Assembly: GCF_007828955.1 (NCBI RefSeq)
Contig: NZ_VIVR01000001.1
Location: 930,001-994,000 of the forward strand
Reading direction: 5' to 3'
Origin: Kitasatospora atroaurantiaca
Lineage (GTDB): Bacteria; Actinomycetota; Actinomycetes; Streptomycetales; Streptomycetaceae
DNA length: 64,000 nucleotides
Positions 10,153 to 19,403 of the stretch are shown piece after piece. The notes under the pieces are model-generated. The model was given only the letters and a program-made list of their open reading frames with translations, made no database searches and was not told where the DNA came from. The first letter of the stretch is position 1. Every line of letters starts with the position of its first letter. The translations under genes and the position numbers were made by a program.

Positions 10153-10232
10153 CCGTCCGGCCGGCTGGTACGGCTACGGCGTGTCGACTGGGCAGTCTCA
10201 CAGGCGGTCAGCCTCGGCCGCGATGCTTGAGA

Positions 10233-10244
10233 TGGTCCAGACCA
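10233..10244. promoter_or_regulatory. DasR-type (dre-like) palindrome TGGTCCAGACCA
   Basis: Near-palindromic 12-mer about 45 nt upstream of the GH20 start. It matches the known DasR responsive element core TGGTCTAGACCA except for one central base. GlcNAc-processing genes are the classical DasR targets, which fits the downstream hexosaminidase. Confidence 0.7.
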
Positions 10245-10288
10245 AGTGGGAGCATGGTGCGTGATCCAACAGTCAGGGGTTGGTTGCG

Positions 10289-11905
10289 ATGGCGCACGCA
10301 GCTGGAGTCGCCGCTGCGGCGGCGATGCTCGCACTGGGGCTGGCGGTCGGGTGTTCCTCCGGCGCCACCCCTCCGGCGGCACCGCAGGAGTCCAGCCCTT
10401 CTGTCTCCGCTTCCCCCTCTGTGCCGCCGCCCGCCGCACCTGCGGCGATCTCGCTGGTGCCGGCGCCGTCGCAGCTGGTGCGCGGCAGCGGCGCCGGGTA
10501 CCCACTGACCGGCGCGACGGTGTTGCGAGCCGAGGGCGGCCCCGAGGCGGCCACGGTCGCGGGTCAGCTGGCAGCGCTGCTGCACACGTCGACGGGGCTG
10601 ACGCTGCCTGTCGAGCAGTCCGGCAACGGGGGTGTGGTGCTGCGGCTGGACTCCGCTGCGGACACCGGCGAGGAGGGGTACCGCCTGAGCTCCGCAGCGG
10701 ACGGGGTCACGATCACGGCGGCGAGCGCGGCAGGGCTGTTCCACGGCGTGCAGACGCTGCGTCAGCTGCTGCCGGTGTCGGGGACCGGGACCGTGCCGTC
10801 CCTGACGATCACCGACCGCCCGCGCTACGCCTACCGGGGCGGGATGCTGGATGTGGCGCGGCACTTCTTCCCGGTCGCGGCGGTGGAGCAGTACGTCGAT
10901 CTGCTGGCCCAGTACAAGTTCAACCACCTCCACCTCCACCTGACGGATGATCAGGGTTGGCGAATCGCGATCGCGGGCTGGCCCAAGCTGACCTCGGTCG
11001 GCGGATCCACCCAGGTCGGCGGGGGCGCCGGCGGTTTCTACACCGCGGACGACTACCGGGCGATCACCGCCTACGCGGCGGCGCGCCACATCACCGTCGT
11101 CCCGGAGGTCGACCTCCCCGGCCACACCACCGCCGCCCTGGCGTCGTACCCCGAACTGGGCTGCCCCGGGGACCGGCCCGCCCAGCTCTTCACCGGCATT
11201 GATGTCGGCTTCAGCCGCGTCTGCCCGACCTCGGAGCGCACGCGCGCCTTCGTGGACCAGGTGATCGGCAGGCTCGCGGAGCTCACCCCCGGCCCCTACC
11301 TCGACATCGGCGGGGACGAGGCCGGAGCCGTCGACGCGGCCTCGTACGCCCGGTTCATGAGCCAGGCCTCGGCCACCGTCCGGGCTCACGGCAAGCAGCC
11401 GATGAGCTGGGACGACGGCGCGGCCGCCGGACGGCAGGGCCCCGCCGTGCTGGAGGTCTGGCAGCCGCTGGCCCAGCTGCCGCCGCAGCTCCGGACGAAC
11501 CTGGAGGAGGCGGCGAGGGGCGGTACGAAGCTGGTGATGTCCCCCGCCGACCACGCCTACCTGGACCAGAAGTACGACGAGTCGACCCGGCTCGGCCTGC
11601 ACTGGGCCGGTTACCTCAGCGTGGAGAAGGCGTACTCCTGGGATCCCGACACCTACCTGGCAGGGCTTCCGGGCGCGGCGGTGACGGGAGTCGAGGCCCC
11701 GGTCTGGACCGAGACGCTGGCCACGCCGCAGGACCTGCAGAGCATGCTGCTGCCCAGGCTGCCCGCACTCGCCGAGGTGGCGTGGTCGCCGCAGGCTGCC
11801 CGCTCCTGGGAGGACTTCCGGCCGCGCCTCGCCGCGCAGGCGCCCCGCTGGGACGCCCAGCAGCTCGCGTACACCAAGGTCCCCGAGATCGACTGGCCCC
11901 GGTGA
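10289..11905 (+). CDS. GH20 beta-N-acetylhexosaminidase, secreted lipoprotein
   Basis: 538 residues from the ATG at 10289 (a TTG nine nt upstream is also possible). The N-terminus is a lipoprotein signal peptide with lipobox AVGC at about residues 22-25, then a Ser/Pro-rich linker. A GH20b-like domain follows (YRLSSAADGVTITAASAAGL), then the catalytic barrel with HLHLTDDQGWR, the catalytic pair in YLDIGGDEAG (Asp-Glu, substrate-assisted mechanism), WQPL and EAPVWTETL. It should release terminal GlcNAc from chito-oligosaccharides on the outer membrane face. A DasR-type palindrome lies in the promoter. It converges on the GH36 gene with a 21-nt gap. Confidence 0.95.
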   Translation: MAHAAGVAAAAAMLALGLAVGCSSGATPPAAPQESSPSVSASPSVPPPAAPAAISLVPAPSQLVRGSGAGYPLTGATVLRAEGGPEAATVAGQLAALLHTSTGLTLPVEQSGNGGVVLRLDSAADTGEEGYRLSSAADGVTITAASAAGLFHGVQTLRQLLPVSGTGTVPSLTITDRPRYAYRGGMLDVARHFFPVAAVEQYVDLLAQYKFNHLHLHLTDDQGWRIAIAGWPKLTSVGGSTQVGGGAGGFYTADDYRAITAYAAARHITVVPEVDLPGHTTAALASYPELGCPGDRPAQLFTGIDVGFSRVCPTSERTRAFVDQVIGRLAELTPGPYLDIGGDEAGAVDAASYARFMSQASATVRAHGKQPMSWDDGAAAGRQGPAVLEVWQPLAQLPPQLRTNLEEAARGGTKLVMSPADHAYLDQKYDESTRLGLHWAGYLSVEKAYSWDPDTYLAGLPGAAVTGVEAPVWTETLATPQDLQSMLLPRLPALAEVAWSPQAARSWEDFRPRLAAQAPRWDAQQLAYTKVPEIDWPR

Positions 11906-11926
11906 TCCCGGAGCACCGAACCGGCT

Positions 11927-14047
11927 TCACCCGGCAGCTCGCAGTTCGACCACCAGAGCCTGCCCCGGCCGGTCGACCAGGTCCGGCGCCGCCACCCCGG
12001 CCTCGGAGAGGAACCGGCCCGGGAGCGGCACGGGCTCCCGGCGCGCCCACAGCGGCCAGGAAGCCTCGGGAGCGGAGAGCTCCGGCAGAACCGTCAGCGC
12101 GTAGCGCGCGTCGGGGTCGAGGCCCGCGAACCGGATCGGCGCCCCCGCCTCGGAGACCGAGGTGTCCAGCTGGACGTACGCGAAGACCGCGTGCGCGCGA
12201 TCGGCCGAGACGACGCCGTGCACCCAGGCCGCCTGGTCCGGGTGGTCGACGCGGACGGTGTCCCCGCCGTGCAGCAGCGGGCGCAGCCGCTTGTACGAGG
12301 CGATCCACGCTCGGAGCGCGGCCCGGTCCTGCTCCGGCCAGGTGCTGACGTCGGCCTCGATCCCGGCGTGGCCGAAGAGCGCGGTGGCGCAGCGGAAGGC
12401 GAGTTCGGACGCGCGACCGCTGATGTGCGCGGGCGAGGCTCCGACGTGCGAGCCGATCAGCTCGTGGGGGACGAGCAGCCCGGTCCAGCGCTGAATGGCC
12501 TGTCGTTCGAGGGGGTCGATGTTGTCGGATCCCCAGATGCGGTCGGTGCGTTCGAGGATTCCGAGGTCCACCCGCGCTCCGCCGGAGGAGCAGGACTCGA
12601 TCTCCAGACCCGGGTGCAGGGAACGCAGTTCGTCGATCAGCCGGTAGACGGCGAGCGTCTGCGCGTGCACGCCCGGCCGCCCGTCGTGCACGGCGTCCGC
12701 CAGGTCTCGGTTGTGATCCCACTTCAGGTAGTCGATGCCGTACTCGCCGATGAGCGTGCTGATCCGCTCCAGCAGGTAGGCGAAGGCCTCGGGCCGGGCG
12801 ACGTCCAGCACCTGCTGGTTGCGGGACTCGTAGGGCAGCCGCTCGGGGTCGGCGAGAAGCCAGTCCGGGTGAGCGCGCAGCAGGTCCGAGTCGGGGTTGG
12901 CCATCTCGGGTTCGAACCAGAGGCCGAACTGCATGCCGTGGCCGTGGACCCGCTCGGCGAGGGCGTGCAGGCCCTCGGGCCAGACGGTCTCGTCCACGTA
13001 CCAGTCGCCGAGGCCGGCCCGGTCGTGGCGCCGGTGGCGGAACCACCCGTCGTCCACGACGAACCGTTCGACGCCGACGGAGGCGGCGGTGTCCGCCAGG
13101 CCGAGCAGCTTCTCGGGCGAGTGGTCGAAGTACACCGCCTCCCAGATGTTGAGGGTGACGGGGCGCGGGGTCCTGGGATGCTGCGGTCGTGCGCGAAGGA
13201 GGCGATGGAACCGACGGCTGAGGCCGTCGAGTCCCGCGTCGGAGGTGCCGAAGTGGACCCAGGGGGCCCGGTAGGACTCGCCCTCGGCCAGGCGGATCTC
13301 ACCGGCTTCGAGCAACTCACCGCCACCGATGACCGGGTGACCGCCGGCCGACCGTTCGGCGTACTGGACGTGGTTGCCGCTCCAGGCGGTGTGCACGCCC
13401 CACACCTCGCCGCGCCGGAAGCCGAAGCCCTCGGTGCCGGCGATCAGCAGACCGGCGTCGAACCCGGTGCGGCCGCGGCGGCTCTCCCGGGACCAGAGGC
13501 CGTGCCGAAGCGGCGCGCGCTGCGGCGAGCGCTCGCGCGCCCAGCGTCCGGCGAAGTCGAGGAGCTCGGTGGCGTGCGCGGGAATCGGCAGCAGGCAGGC
13601 GAGCCCGTCGAGGGTATAGGGGGTGGGAGCGGTGTTGGTGACGGTGTGCCGGATGCGCGCCACGCCCTCCGGCGTCAGCTCGACGGTGCAGTGAAGTTCG
13701 AGCCCGGCCCCGGGGTCCGCGGCCCGGACCTCGACCGTGCCGCCCGCCCCGGCCCGCGCCCGTACGGACACCGGCTCTGACAGTGCGAAGCGCGGCGGCC
13801 GCACGGCGCCGTCGCGGTGGCCCGCCAGTGCGGGCCGCCCGAACCAGCCCTCACCCTGAAAGGGAATCAGCCTCCGGGGCGCCGACGGCCGGGCGTCGTC
13901 CAGCGCGGCGAAGGCCTGTGCCCCGTCCTCGGCCGGGACGCCCAGGTCGGCGCCCCAGTGCAGCACCCGGGGCAGTCCGGGGCCGGTGACGTCCAGCACC
14001 AGAGCAACGCCGTCCGCTGACAGTACGACGACCTGCGACTCGACCAT
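11927..14047 (-). CDS. GH36 alpha-galactosidase
   Basis: 706 residues from ATG 14045-14047, full length for bacterial GH36. After an N-terminal beta-sandwich domain (to about residue 300), the barrel contains FVVDDGWF and WFEPEMANPDSDL. DYLKWDHNRDL holds the nucleophile Asp, and CSSGGARVDLGIL with WGSDNIDPLERQ holds the acid/base Asp. No signal peptide is seen, so it should act in the cytoplasm on imported alpha-galactosides such as melibiose or raffinose. It belongs to a carbohydrate block with GH20, the chitinase remnant and GH13, but no sugar ABC transporter is present in the window. Confidence 0.95.
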   Translation of the reverse strand: MVESQVVVLSADGVALVLDVTGPGLPRVLHWGADLGVPAEDGAQAFAALDDARPSAPRRLIPFQGEGWFGRPALAGHRDGAVRPPRFALSEPVSVRARAGAGGTVEVRAADPGAGLELHCTVELTPEGVARIRHTVTNTAPTPYTLDGLACLLPIPAHATELLDFAGRWARERSPQRAPLRHGLWSRESRRGRTGFDAGLLIAGTEGFGFRRGEVWGVHTAWSGNHVQYAERSAGGHPVIGGGELLEAGEIRLAEGESYRAPWVHFGTSDAGLDGLSRRFHRLLRARPQHPRTPRPVTLNIWEAVYFDHSPEKLLGLADTAASVGVERFVVDDGWFRHRRHDRAGLGDWYVDETVWPEGLHALAERVHGHGMQFGLWFEPEMANPDSDLLRAHPDWLLADPERLPYESRNQQVLDVARPEAFAYLLERISTLIGEYGIDYLKWDHNRDLADAVHDGRPGVHAQTLAVYRLIDELRSLHPGLEIESCSSGGARVDLGILERTDRIWGSDNIDPLERQAIQRWTGLLVPHELIGSHVGASPAHISGRASELAFRCATALFGHAGIEADVSTWPEQDRAALRAWIASYKRLRPLLHGGDTVRVDHPDQAAWVHGVVSADRAHAVFAYVQLDTSVSEAGAPIRFAGLDPDARYALTVLPELSAPEASWPLWARREPVPLPGRFLSEAGVAAPDLVDRPGQALVVELRAAG

Positions 14048-14168
14048 CGACCGCTCATTTCTCGACGGAATCCCCCAGAATCAACCACCCGAACTCTAGG
14101 TACTCAACAGATCCGGACGCAACGCTCTGCGCCCGCCCGCGGCTCGGCCCGGGCTTCGGAACGGGCTG

Positions 14169-14210
14169 TGGTCCAGACCTGTTGACTGCGACCGAACCCA
14201 GAGCATAGGT
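14169..14210 (+). promoter_or_regulatory. Chitinase-type promoter: TGGTCCAGACCT repeat abutting TTGACT -35
   Basis: TGGTCCAGACCT at 14169-14180 is, from memory, the direct-repeat/DasR element of streptomycete chitinase promoters. It abuts a -35-like TTGACT at 14182-14187, with ATAGGT about 17 nt further at 14205-14210. It faces the chitinase remnant at 14304. Confidence 0.7.
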
Positions 14211-14303
14211 TCCCGGCCAGTCACCCGTGGTCCTGCTGACGACCTACCAGCGACCTCTCTCCCCCTGCGCTTTCACCTCTCCTCTTCCCCCACCGGAGGT
14301 CCC

Positions 14304-14423
14304 GTGCTCTGGTCCGTCAACCGTGACCGCGGCTGCGCCGGCGGCGGGCTCCGGGAGGGCTGCTTCGGGATCGCCCAGAGCGACTGGCAGTTCACCTCCA
14401 TCACCACCGGCTTCACCGGCTGA
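14304..14423 (+). pseudogene. Remnant of a secreted chitinase (C-terminal 39 codons)
   Basis: A 40-codon frame (GTG to TGA) preceded by GGAGG at 14295-14299. The product begins VLWSVNRDRGCAGGG and ends SDWQFTSITTGFTG. This is the C-terminal end of GH18 chitinases (FWSxNRDR, then SGIxQxxWxFTxIxxxF); the signal peptide, binding domain and catalytic barrel are absent. A chitinase-type promoter lies 95-135 nt upstream and a terminator hairpin starts 13 nt after the stop, so both ends of the transcription unit survive. The simplest reading is one internal deletion from near the start codon to the last 40 codons. It cannot be an active enzyme. Confidence 0.65.
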
Positions 14424-14436
14424 CCCCGTAAGCGCC

Positions 14437-14471
14437 GGGGTCCTGGCGGGCGCGGATCCCGCCAGGACCCC
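14437..14471 (+). terminator. 14-bp perfect hairpin after the chitinase remnant
   Basis: Arms GGGGTCCTGGCGGG (14437-14450) and its exact complement (14458-14471) with a 7-nt loop. It sits 13 nt after the remnant's stop codon. The rest of the gap to the GH13 stop at 14569 shows nothing further. Confidence 0.75.
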
Positions 14472-14568
14472 CGCCGCGCTCAGCTGCCGGCCGCGGTGCC
14501 GGACCGCAGAAGGGCGGCCACGGAGACCGACCAGGGGGCCCGCATTCCCACCGGTCGGGGCCCGGACG

Positions 14569-16209
14569 TCAGGTGGTTCGCAGCCATGCGGCGGTGTCCG
14601 CCGGCAGTCGGCCGGTGTCGGTGAGCGCGCCGCTGACCAGCAGGACCTCCGCATGGTCGGGGAGTGCGACGGGGCCGGCACCGAGGTTGACCAGACAGGT
14701 GAATCCCGGGCCCCGGGTGAAGGCGAGCATGCCGACGGGAGCCGACAGCCAGCAGAACTCGTCGCCGGAAGGGGACAGTTCGGACCGGCGAAGAGCCAGA
14801 GCGGCCCGGTACAGCTCCAGCACGGAGCCAGGGTCACCCTGCTGGGCCTGAGCTGTGAACCCGGCCCAGGCGACGGGCTGCGGCAGCCAGGGCGGCACCG
14901 TCGCGCCCACGGGGCTGAACCCGAACGGCGCCCGCTCACCGGCCCAGGGCAGCGGGACCCGGCAACCGTCGCGCCCACGGTCCGTGAAGCCGGAGCGCGG
15001 CCACCTGGGGTCCTGCAGCAGATCGGCGGGAATGTCCTCGACCTCGGCCAGGCCCAGCTCCTCGCCCTGGTAGAGGTAGGTGCACCCGGGCAGGGCGAGC
15101 GTGAGCAGCGCGGCCGCGCGGGCTCGGCGGGTGCCCAGGGCGAGGTCGACGGGGACGCCCTCGGTCACCGGGGCCCAGCTGTGCCGGGTGTCGGCGCGGC
15201 CGTAGCGGGTGACATGCCGGATGACGTCGTGGTTGGAGAGCACCCAGGTGGGGATCGCGCCGACCGGCGCGTGGTCGGCGAAGGTTCGGTCGATCACCGT
15301 GCGCAGGGCATCGGCGTCCCAGGCGGCGCCCAGGAAGGGGAAGTTGAAGGCGGTATGCAGCTCGTCCGGCCGCAGGTAGGCGCAGAACCGCTCGGTGTCG
15401 CCGAGCCAGATCTCGCCGACGAACACCCGCTCACCCTCGTACGAGTCCGCGATGCCCCGCCACGCGCGGTAGATGTCGTGCACGCCGTCCTGGTCGGCCC
15501 AGGGGACGTCGTCCCCGTTGCGGGCCGGGTAGTGCGAAACCTCCGGCAGGCCTGGGTACTTGGCGAGGTGGTCGGCGACGTCGATGCGGAAGCCGTCGAT
15601 GCCCCGGTCCAGCCAGAACCGCAGCACATCCTCGAACTCGGCCCGGACCTCGGGGTGGTCCCAGTTGAAGTCTGGCTGCTCGGGCGCGAAGAGGTGCAGG
15701 TACCACTCGCCGTCCGCGACCCTGCTCCAGGCCGGTCCGCCGAAGTGGGAAGGCCAGTCGGTGGGCGGGAGTTCGCCCCGCCGGCCCCGGCCCCTGCGGA
15801 AGTGGAAGCGGGCGCGCTCGGGCGAGCCGGGCCCGGCGGCCAGGGCCTGGGCGAACCAGGGGTGGCGGCTGGAGCAGTGGTTCGGCACCAGGTCGATGAT
15901 GATGCGCAGGCCCAGGGCATGCGCCTCCTCGATGAGCTTCTCGGCCTCGGCGAGCGTGCCGAACACGGGGTCGATGTCGCGGTAGTCGGCAACGTCGTAA
16001 CCGCCGTCGGCCATCGGGGAGGTGTACCAGGGGCTGAACCAGACGGCGTCGATGCCGAGGTCGGCCAGGTACGGCAGCCTGCTGCGGACCCCGGCCAGGT
16101 CGCCGATGCCGTCGCCGTTGCCGTCCGCGAAGCTGCGGGGGTAGATCTGGTAGACAGCGGCGTTCTGCAGCCATCCGGTGCGGGAGTCGTCCGTGCGGGA
16201 GAGCGGCAC
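14569..16209 (-). CDS. GH13 alpha-glucosidase (oligo-1,6-glucosidase/sucrase-like)
   Basis: 546 residues, a normal length for cytoplasmic GH13 alpha-glucosidases. WLQNAAVYQIYPRSFADGNG and GDGIGDLAGV form the N-terminal signature. Catalytic region motifs in order: IIIDLVPNHCSSRHPWF (region I), GFRIDVADHL with the nucleophile Asp (region II), FVGEIWLGD with the general acid Glu (region III), and VLSNHDVIRH (region IV). No signal peptide. It should hydrolyse maltose-like or isomaltose-like oligosaccharides inside the cell. It follows the MFS gene on the same strand by about 95 nt, so the two may be cotranscribed. Confidence 0.95.
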   Translation of the reverse strand: MPLSRTDDSRTGWLQNAAVYQIYPRSFADGNGDGIGDLAGVRSRLPYLADLGIDAVWFSPWYTSPMADGGYDVADYRDIDPVFGTLAEAEKLIEEAHALGLRIIIDLVPNHCSSRHPWFAQALAAGPGSPERARFHFRRGRGRRGELPPTDWPSHFGGPAWSRVADGEWYLHLFAPEQPDFNWDHPEVRAEFEDVLRFWLDRGIDGFRIDVADHLAKYPGLPEVSHYPARNGDDVPWADQDGVHDIYRAWRGIADSYEGERVFVGEIWLGDTERFCAYLRPDELHTAFNFPFLGAAWDADALRTVIDRTFADHAPVGAIPTWVLSNHDVIRHVTRYGRADTRHSWAPVTEGVPVDLALGTRRARAAALLTLALPGCTYLYQGEELGLAEVEDIPADLLQDPRWPRSGFTDRGRDGCRVPLPWAGERAPFGFSPVGATVPPWLPQPVAWAGFTAQAQQGDPGSVLELYRAALALRRSELSPSGDEFCWLSAPVGMLAFTRGPGFTCLVNLGAGPVALPDHAEVLLVSGALTDTGRLPADTAAWLRTT

Positions 16210-16304
16210 GAGGGGGTCTCCGATCGGTGCAGGGCCTCAGGCCGAGTGGACGAGCGCGTCCGGGTGAACCGGGTCGAGGAAAGCCTGCCCACGGGCGAAG
16301 CGCT

Positions 16305-17561
16305 CTACCTCGTCGAATGCCGACTCGACCCAGGATCTTGCCGCTGCGCCAGGCGTGAGGCAGCCGGCAGCACCAGGCCGGCCACCGCGAACAGCCCGGC
16401 CAGCACCGCCCATCCGGCGTAGCCGTGGGCGACGGCGGTACTGGTCACCACCAGCGGGCCGATCACATGGGCTGCTGCCTGACCGCTCATGAACACGCCC
16501 TGGTACTCGCCGTGCGACCGCGGGTCGGCCAGATCCAGACTGAGCGTCCAACCACCCGCCGAGGTCAGCAGCTCACCGAAGTTGTGCAGCAGCACGCCGC
16601 CGATCATCAGCACGCCGGCCAGAACGGCGGACCGATGCTGCGCGGTGCCGTAGACCAGACAGGCGCCTGCCAGCAACAGCGCTCCCCGGGTGCAGGCCCG
16701 CGCCGCCGTACGGACGTCGCCCACGCCCCGGGTCGCGCGGACCTGGAACAGCACCACCGTCAGGCAGTTGAGGACCAGCACCGCCGAGATCACCCACCGC
16801 GGCGCACCGGTGGACAGTGCGATCCAGAGCGGGATGCCGATGTTGAGCACCGCGAGCTGCAGCTCCAGCACCGCGTGCAGCGAAGTGACCAGCAGGTACG
16901 GGCGGTTGCGCAGGGCGCTGCGGCGCTTCGCCGCGCCCTCCATGGCCTCGCCGAGGACCACGGCCGGCACCCGGAGACCGGACAGCAGCGCTGTCGCGCC
17001 CAGGTAGCTCAGCGCGTCCAGGGCGAGCACCGCGAGGTAGGCGACACGGCTGTCGGCCTGCAGGGCGAGCGCCGCGCCACCGGCACCGAGCATCACCCCG
17101 GCGTTCATCACCGATCGCAGATAGGCCCGCGAGCGGACCTGCGTCTCGGCCGGCAGCACCCGGGCGATCAGCGCACTGCGCACCGCCACCGCGCCGCGCT
17201 CCAGCACCGTCGCCGCGCAGGCCAGCAGCACGAAGGCGAGGAAGGAGTGCACCAGCGCGTAGCCCAGCACGGCGAGCCCCTCCAGCGGGCCGACCACGAG
17301 CAGCAGCCGCTTGCTGCCCACCCGGTCGGCGAGCCGCCCCATCGGCACCCCGGCGAGGACGCCGCAGACCCCGGCACAGGTGAGACCCAGGGCGACCCGG
17401 CTCGGCGTGAGGCCGATGGAGCGGGTGAAGAAGAGCACGCTGACGGTGACGAACAGGCCGTTGCCGATGGTGGTCATCAGACTCATCAGGGTGAGCCGGC
17501 GCAGCAGCGCGTCAGCGGGCAGGAGTCGGCCGGGAAGCGGGCGCACCGCGGTGGAGGTCAT
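16305..17561 (-). CDS. MFS transporter
   Basis: 418 residues from ATG 17559-17561; an upstream start at 17618 would collide with the divergent regulator. About twelve hydrophobic segments are visible. The first cytoplasmic loop carries GRLADRVGSKRLLLVVG (the MFS loop 2-3 motif), and FSWLIG-like helices recur in the second half. MFS proteins next to DUF5937-ArsR regulators are common drug or metabolite exporters in streptomycetes. The short divergent gap (56 nt) suggests shared operators and control by the ArsR-type protein. Substrate unknown. Confidence 0.9.
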   Translation of the reverse strand: MTSTAVRPLPGRLLPADALLRRLTLMSLMTTIGNGLFVTVSVLFFTRSIGLTPSRVALGLTCAGVCGVLAGVPMGRLADRVGSKRLLLVVGPLEGLAVLGYALVHSFLAFVLLACAATVLERGAVAVRSALIARVLPAETQVRSRAYLRSVMNAGVMLGAGGAALALQADSRVAYLAVLALDALSYLGATALLSGLRVPAVVLGEAMEGAAKRRSALRNRPYLLVTSLHAVLELQLAVLNIGIPLWIALSTGAPRWVISAVLVLNCLTVVLFQVRATRGVGDVRTAARACTRGALLLAGACLVYGTAQHRSAVLAGVLMIGGVLLHNFGELLTSAGGWTLSLDLADPRSHGEYQGVFMSGQAAAHVIGPLVVTSTAVAHGYAGWAVLAGLFAVAGLVLPAASRLAQRQDPGSSRHSTR

Positions 17562-17617
17562 GGAAGCAGCACACCGGGGGTTCCCAACTTCGCGGAATCC
17601 TTTTACCTTTGGGGTCA

Positions 17618-18607
17618 ATGATCGAATTCCGCTTCGGCATCGGCGACCTCGCGGCGACCTGGTTCGGGTACTCCGCCCTGCAGGAGACGGTGCTCAGCAT
17701 GCGCGCCCGCTCGGCGGGCGCCTACTACCCGGAGCAGCAGGGGTGGATCGCCCGCTGGCAGCCGGCGTACGAGACCCTCGACACCGAGCTGCTGGAGTCC
17801 CTGGTCACGCCGAGGCGCTGGGTGCCCGACTGCCTCATCCCTCGGCCGCGCACACCTCGCCCGGACTTCAGGGCGGAACTGGAGGTGCTCTCGGCCACCC
17901 CGCCGGAGCTGGTCCACCAGGACGTCCTCGAGGCGTACGGCAACGACGGCAGCCCGCTCCCGCCGGTTCTCGTGCACGGACTTGACGATCCATCAGCTCT
18001 GTTGACGCGCATCGTCGACGTCCTGGAGACCTACTGGACCCGCTGTCTGCTGCCAGCCTGGTGGCCACGCGCCCGCTCGGTCCTGGAGGCGGACATCGCC
18101 CACCGGGGCCGGGTGTTCTCCGAGCGCGGGGCGGAGGGGCTGTTCGCCGACCTGGATGCGCGGATCTCCTGGCTGGACGGCTCGCTGCGGGTCACCGACA
18201 CCAATCCGGCGGTCGAGGCGCTGTCGGCCGCCATCGAGGTGGCCGGGCGCGGGCTGGTGCTGATGCCCACCCTGTTCGCCCTGGGTGCGCAGACCGACAT
18301 CGCCCCCGACAACCCGCCGCTGATCACCTATCCGGCACGGGGCAAGGCGACCATGGGAGAGACGGCCGCGCCCGCCCCGGCCGCCGCGCTGGCCGAGCTG
18401 ATCGGCCCGCCCAGGGCCCGGCTGCTGGCGCTGCTCGAGACGCCCGCCAGCACCACCGCGCTGGCCCACCGCCTCGGCGTCACCCCGGGGGCGGTCAGCC
18501 GGCATCTGAGCGCTCTGGCCGCCGCCGGGCTGCTGGACCGTACCCGGCACGGCCGCAGTGTGCTCTACCGGCGGAGCCCGCTGGGCGACGCCTTGGTCAA
18601 CGGCTGA
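17618..18607 (+). CDS. ArsR-type regulator with N-terminal DUF5937 domain
   Basis: 329 residues starting MIEFRFGIGDLAATWFGYSA, the typical DUF5937 opening. The ATG at 17618 was preferred over a TTG three codons upstream. The central region (WWPRARSVLEADIAHRGRVF) is characteristic of this streptomycete regulator class. The C-terminal 80 residues form a winged helix: ARLLALLETPASTTALAHRLGVTPGAVSRHLSALAAAGLLDRTRHGRSVLYRRS. No metal-binding Cys pair is evident in the helix, so it is unlikely to be an arsenic sensor. It probably represses the divergent MFS gene. Its stop overlaps the convergent DUF4389 gene by 11 nt. Confidence 0.92.
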   Translation: MIEFRFGIGDLAATWFGYSALQETVLSMRARSAGAYYPEQQGWIARWQPAYETLDTELLESLVTPRRWVPDCLIPRPRTPRPDFRAELEVLSATPPELVHQDVLEAYGNDGSPLPPVLVHGLDDPSALLTRIVDVLETYWTRCLLPAWWPRARSVLEADIAHRGRVFSERGAEGLFADLDARISWLDGSLRVTDTNPAVEALSAAIEVAGRGLVLMPTLFALGAQTDIAPDNPPLITYPARGKATMGETAAPAPAAALAELIGPPRARLLALLETPASTTALAHRLGVTPGAVSRHLSALAAAGLLDRTRHGRSVLYRRSPLGDALVNG

Positions 18608-19403
18608 GCACCTGCTGGGAGACGGACCACGCCCCGGAGCGCCAGCTCCAGCCGTTGTCGCGATCGGAGCTGAGGGACGACACCAGGTGGCTGGCCAGCC
18701 CGGCCAGGAGGAACAGCACCATCAGCGCGGTGCCCGCCCCGCTGAGGACCAGCGGCCGGGTGGCGGAACGCCGCTCCTCCTTGAGGTACTCCTCGCCGTC
18801 GCCGAACAGCCCCTTCGGATAGGCCGAGGTCAGCATCAACACGTACGCGTTGAGCCGCATCGTGTAGCGGAGGGTGGCGGCCGACGCCTCGAAGAGCGGC
18901 TGCGGCATCCGGCCCATCACCAGGACCACCAGCCAGATCAGGAAGGAGACCGCGTACCAGCCGCCGGTCGCCAGGCTCTCGATGATCGCCGCCGGGATCA
19001 TCAGGATGAGGCGGAAGAACACCGCCAGGCGGTTGAGGGTGCCCGGACGCAACTCCAGCTGGACGGGGTAGTCGGCGGGCGCATCGAGGCTGAACGGCGG
19101 GTACCGGTCGATCAGCAGCATCGAGCTCGCCGTCACCCGTGTGTGATAGCCGACGTACTCGGCCAGGAAGCGGGCGATGGACTCGGGGAGCCGGGCCGTG
19201 AACAGCGCGGCGAACCAGCCGATGACGGCCGCCACGAAGGCCCCGATCGACAGCACGAACAGCACCAGGAACTGAGGGATCAGCAGCAGCCACCGCAGGA
19301 AGATCGTCAGGCGGCGCTGCCGCCCGGGTTCCGGAATGTCCAGGGGCGGCAGCCACTCGAGCGGCTGGGCCTCCGCGCTGATGCTCCATCCACCCGCTGC
19401 CAT
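18597..19403 (-). CDS. DUF4389 domain membrane protein
   Basis: 268 residues with four or five hydrophobic segments: LTIFLRWLLLIPQFLVLFVL, a second helix pair around GAFVAAVIGWFAAL, two more in FFRLILMIPAAIIESL and SFLIWLVVLVMG, and one near the C-terminus (LVLSGAGTALMVLFLLAG). DYPVQLELRPGTLNRLAVFFR is the DUF4389 hallmark. The function of the family is unknown; it is widespread in actinomycetes. It appears monocistronic. Confidence 0.9.
   Translation of the reverse strand: MAAGGWSISAEAQPLEWLPPLDIPEPGRQRRLTIFLRWLLLIPQFLVLFVLSIGAFVAAVIGWFAALFTARLPESIARFLAEYVGYHTRVTASSMLLIDRYPPFSLDAPADYPVQLELRPGTLNRLAVFFRLILMIPAAIIESLATGGWYAVSFLIWLVVLVMGRMPQPLFEASAATLRYTMRLNAYVLMLTSAYPKGLFGDGEEYLKEERRSATRPLVLSGAGTALMVLFLLAGLASHLVSSLSSDRDNGWSWRSGAWSVSQQVLSR

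Noticed and set aside
16237..16330. Minus-strand tail reading SWVESAFDEVERFARGQAFL just after the MFS stop
   Set aside because: It looks protein-like, but no start or upstream homology in frame could be found and it overlaps the MFS 3' end. Not strong enough to call a relic.
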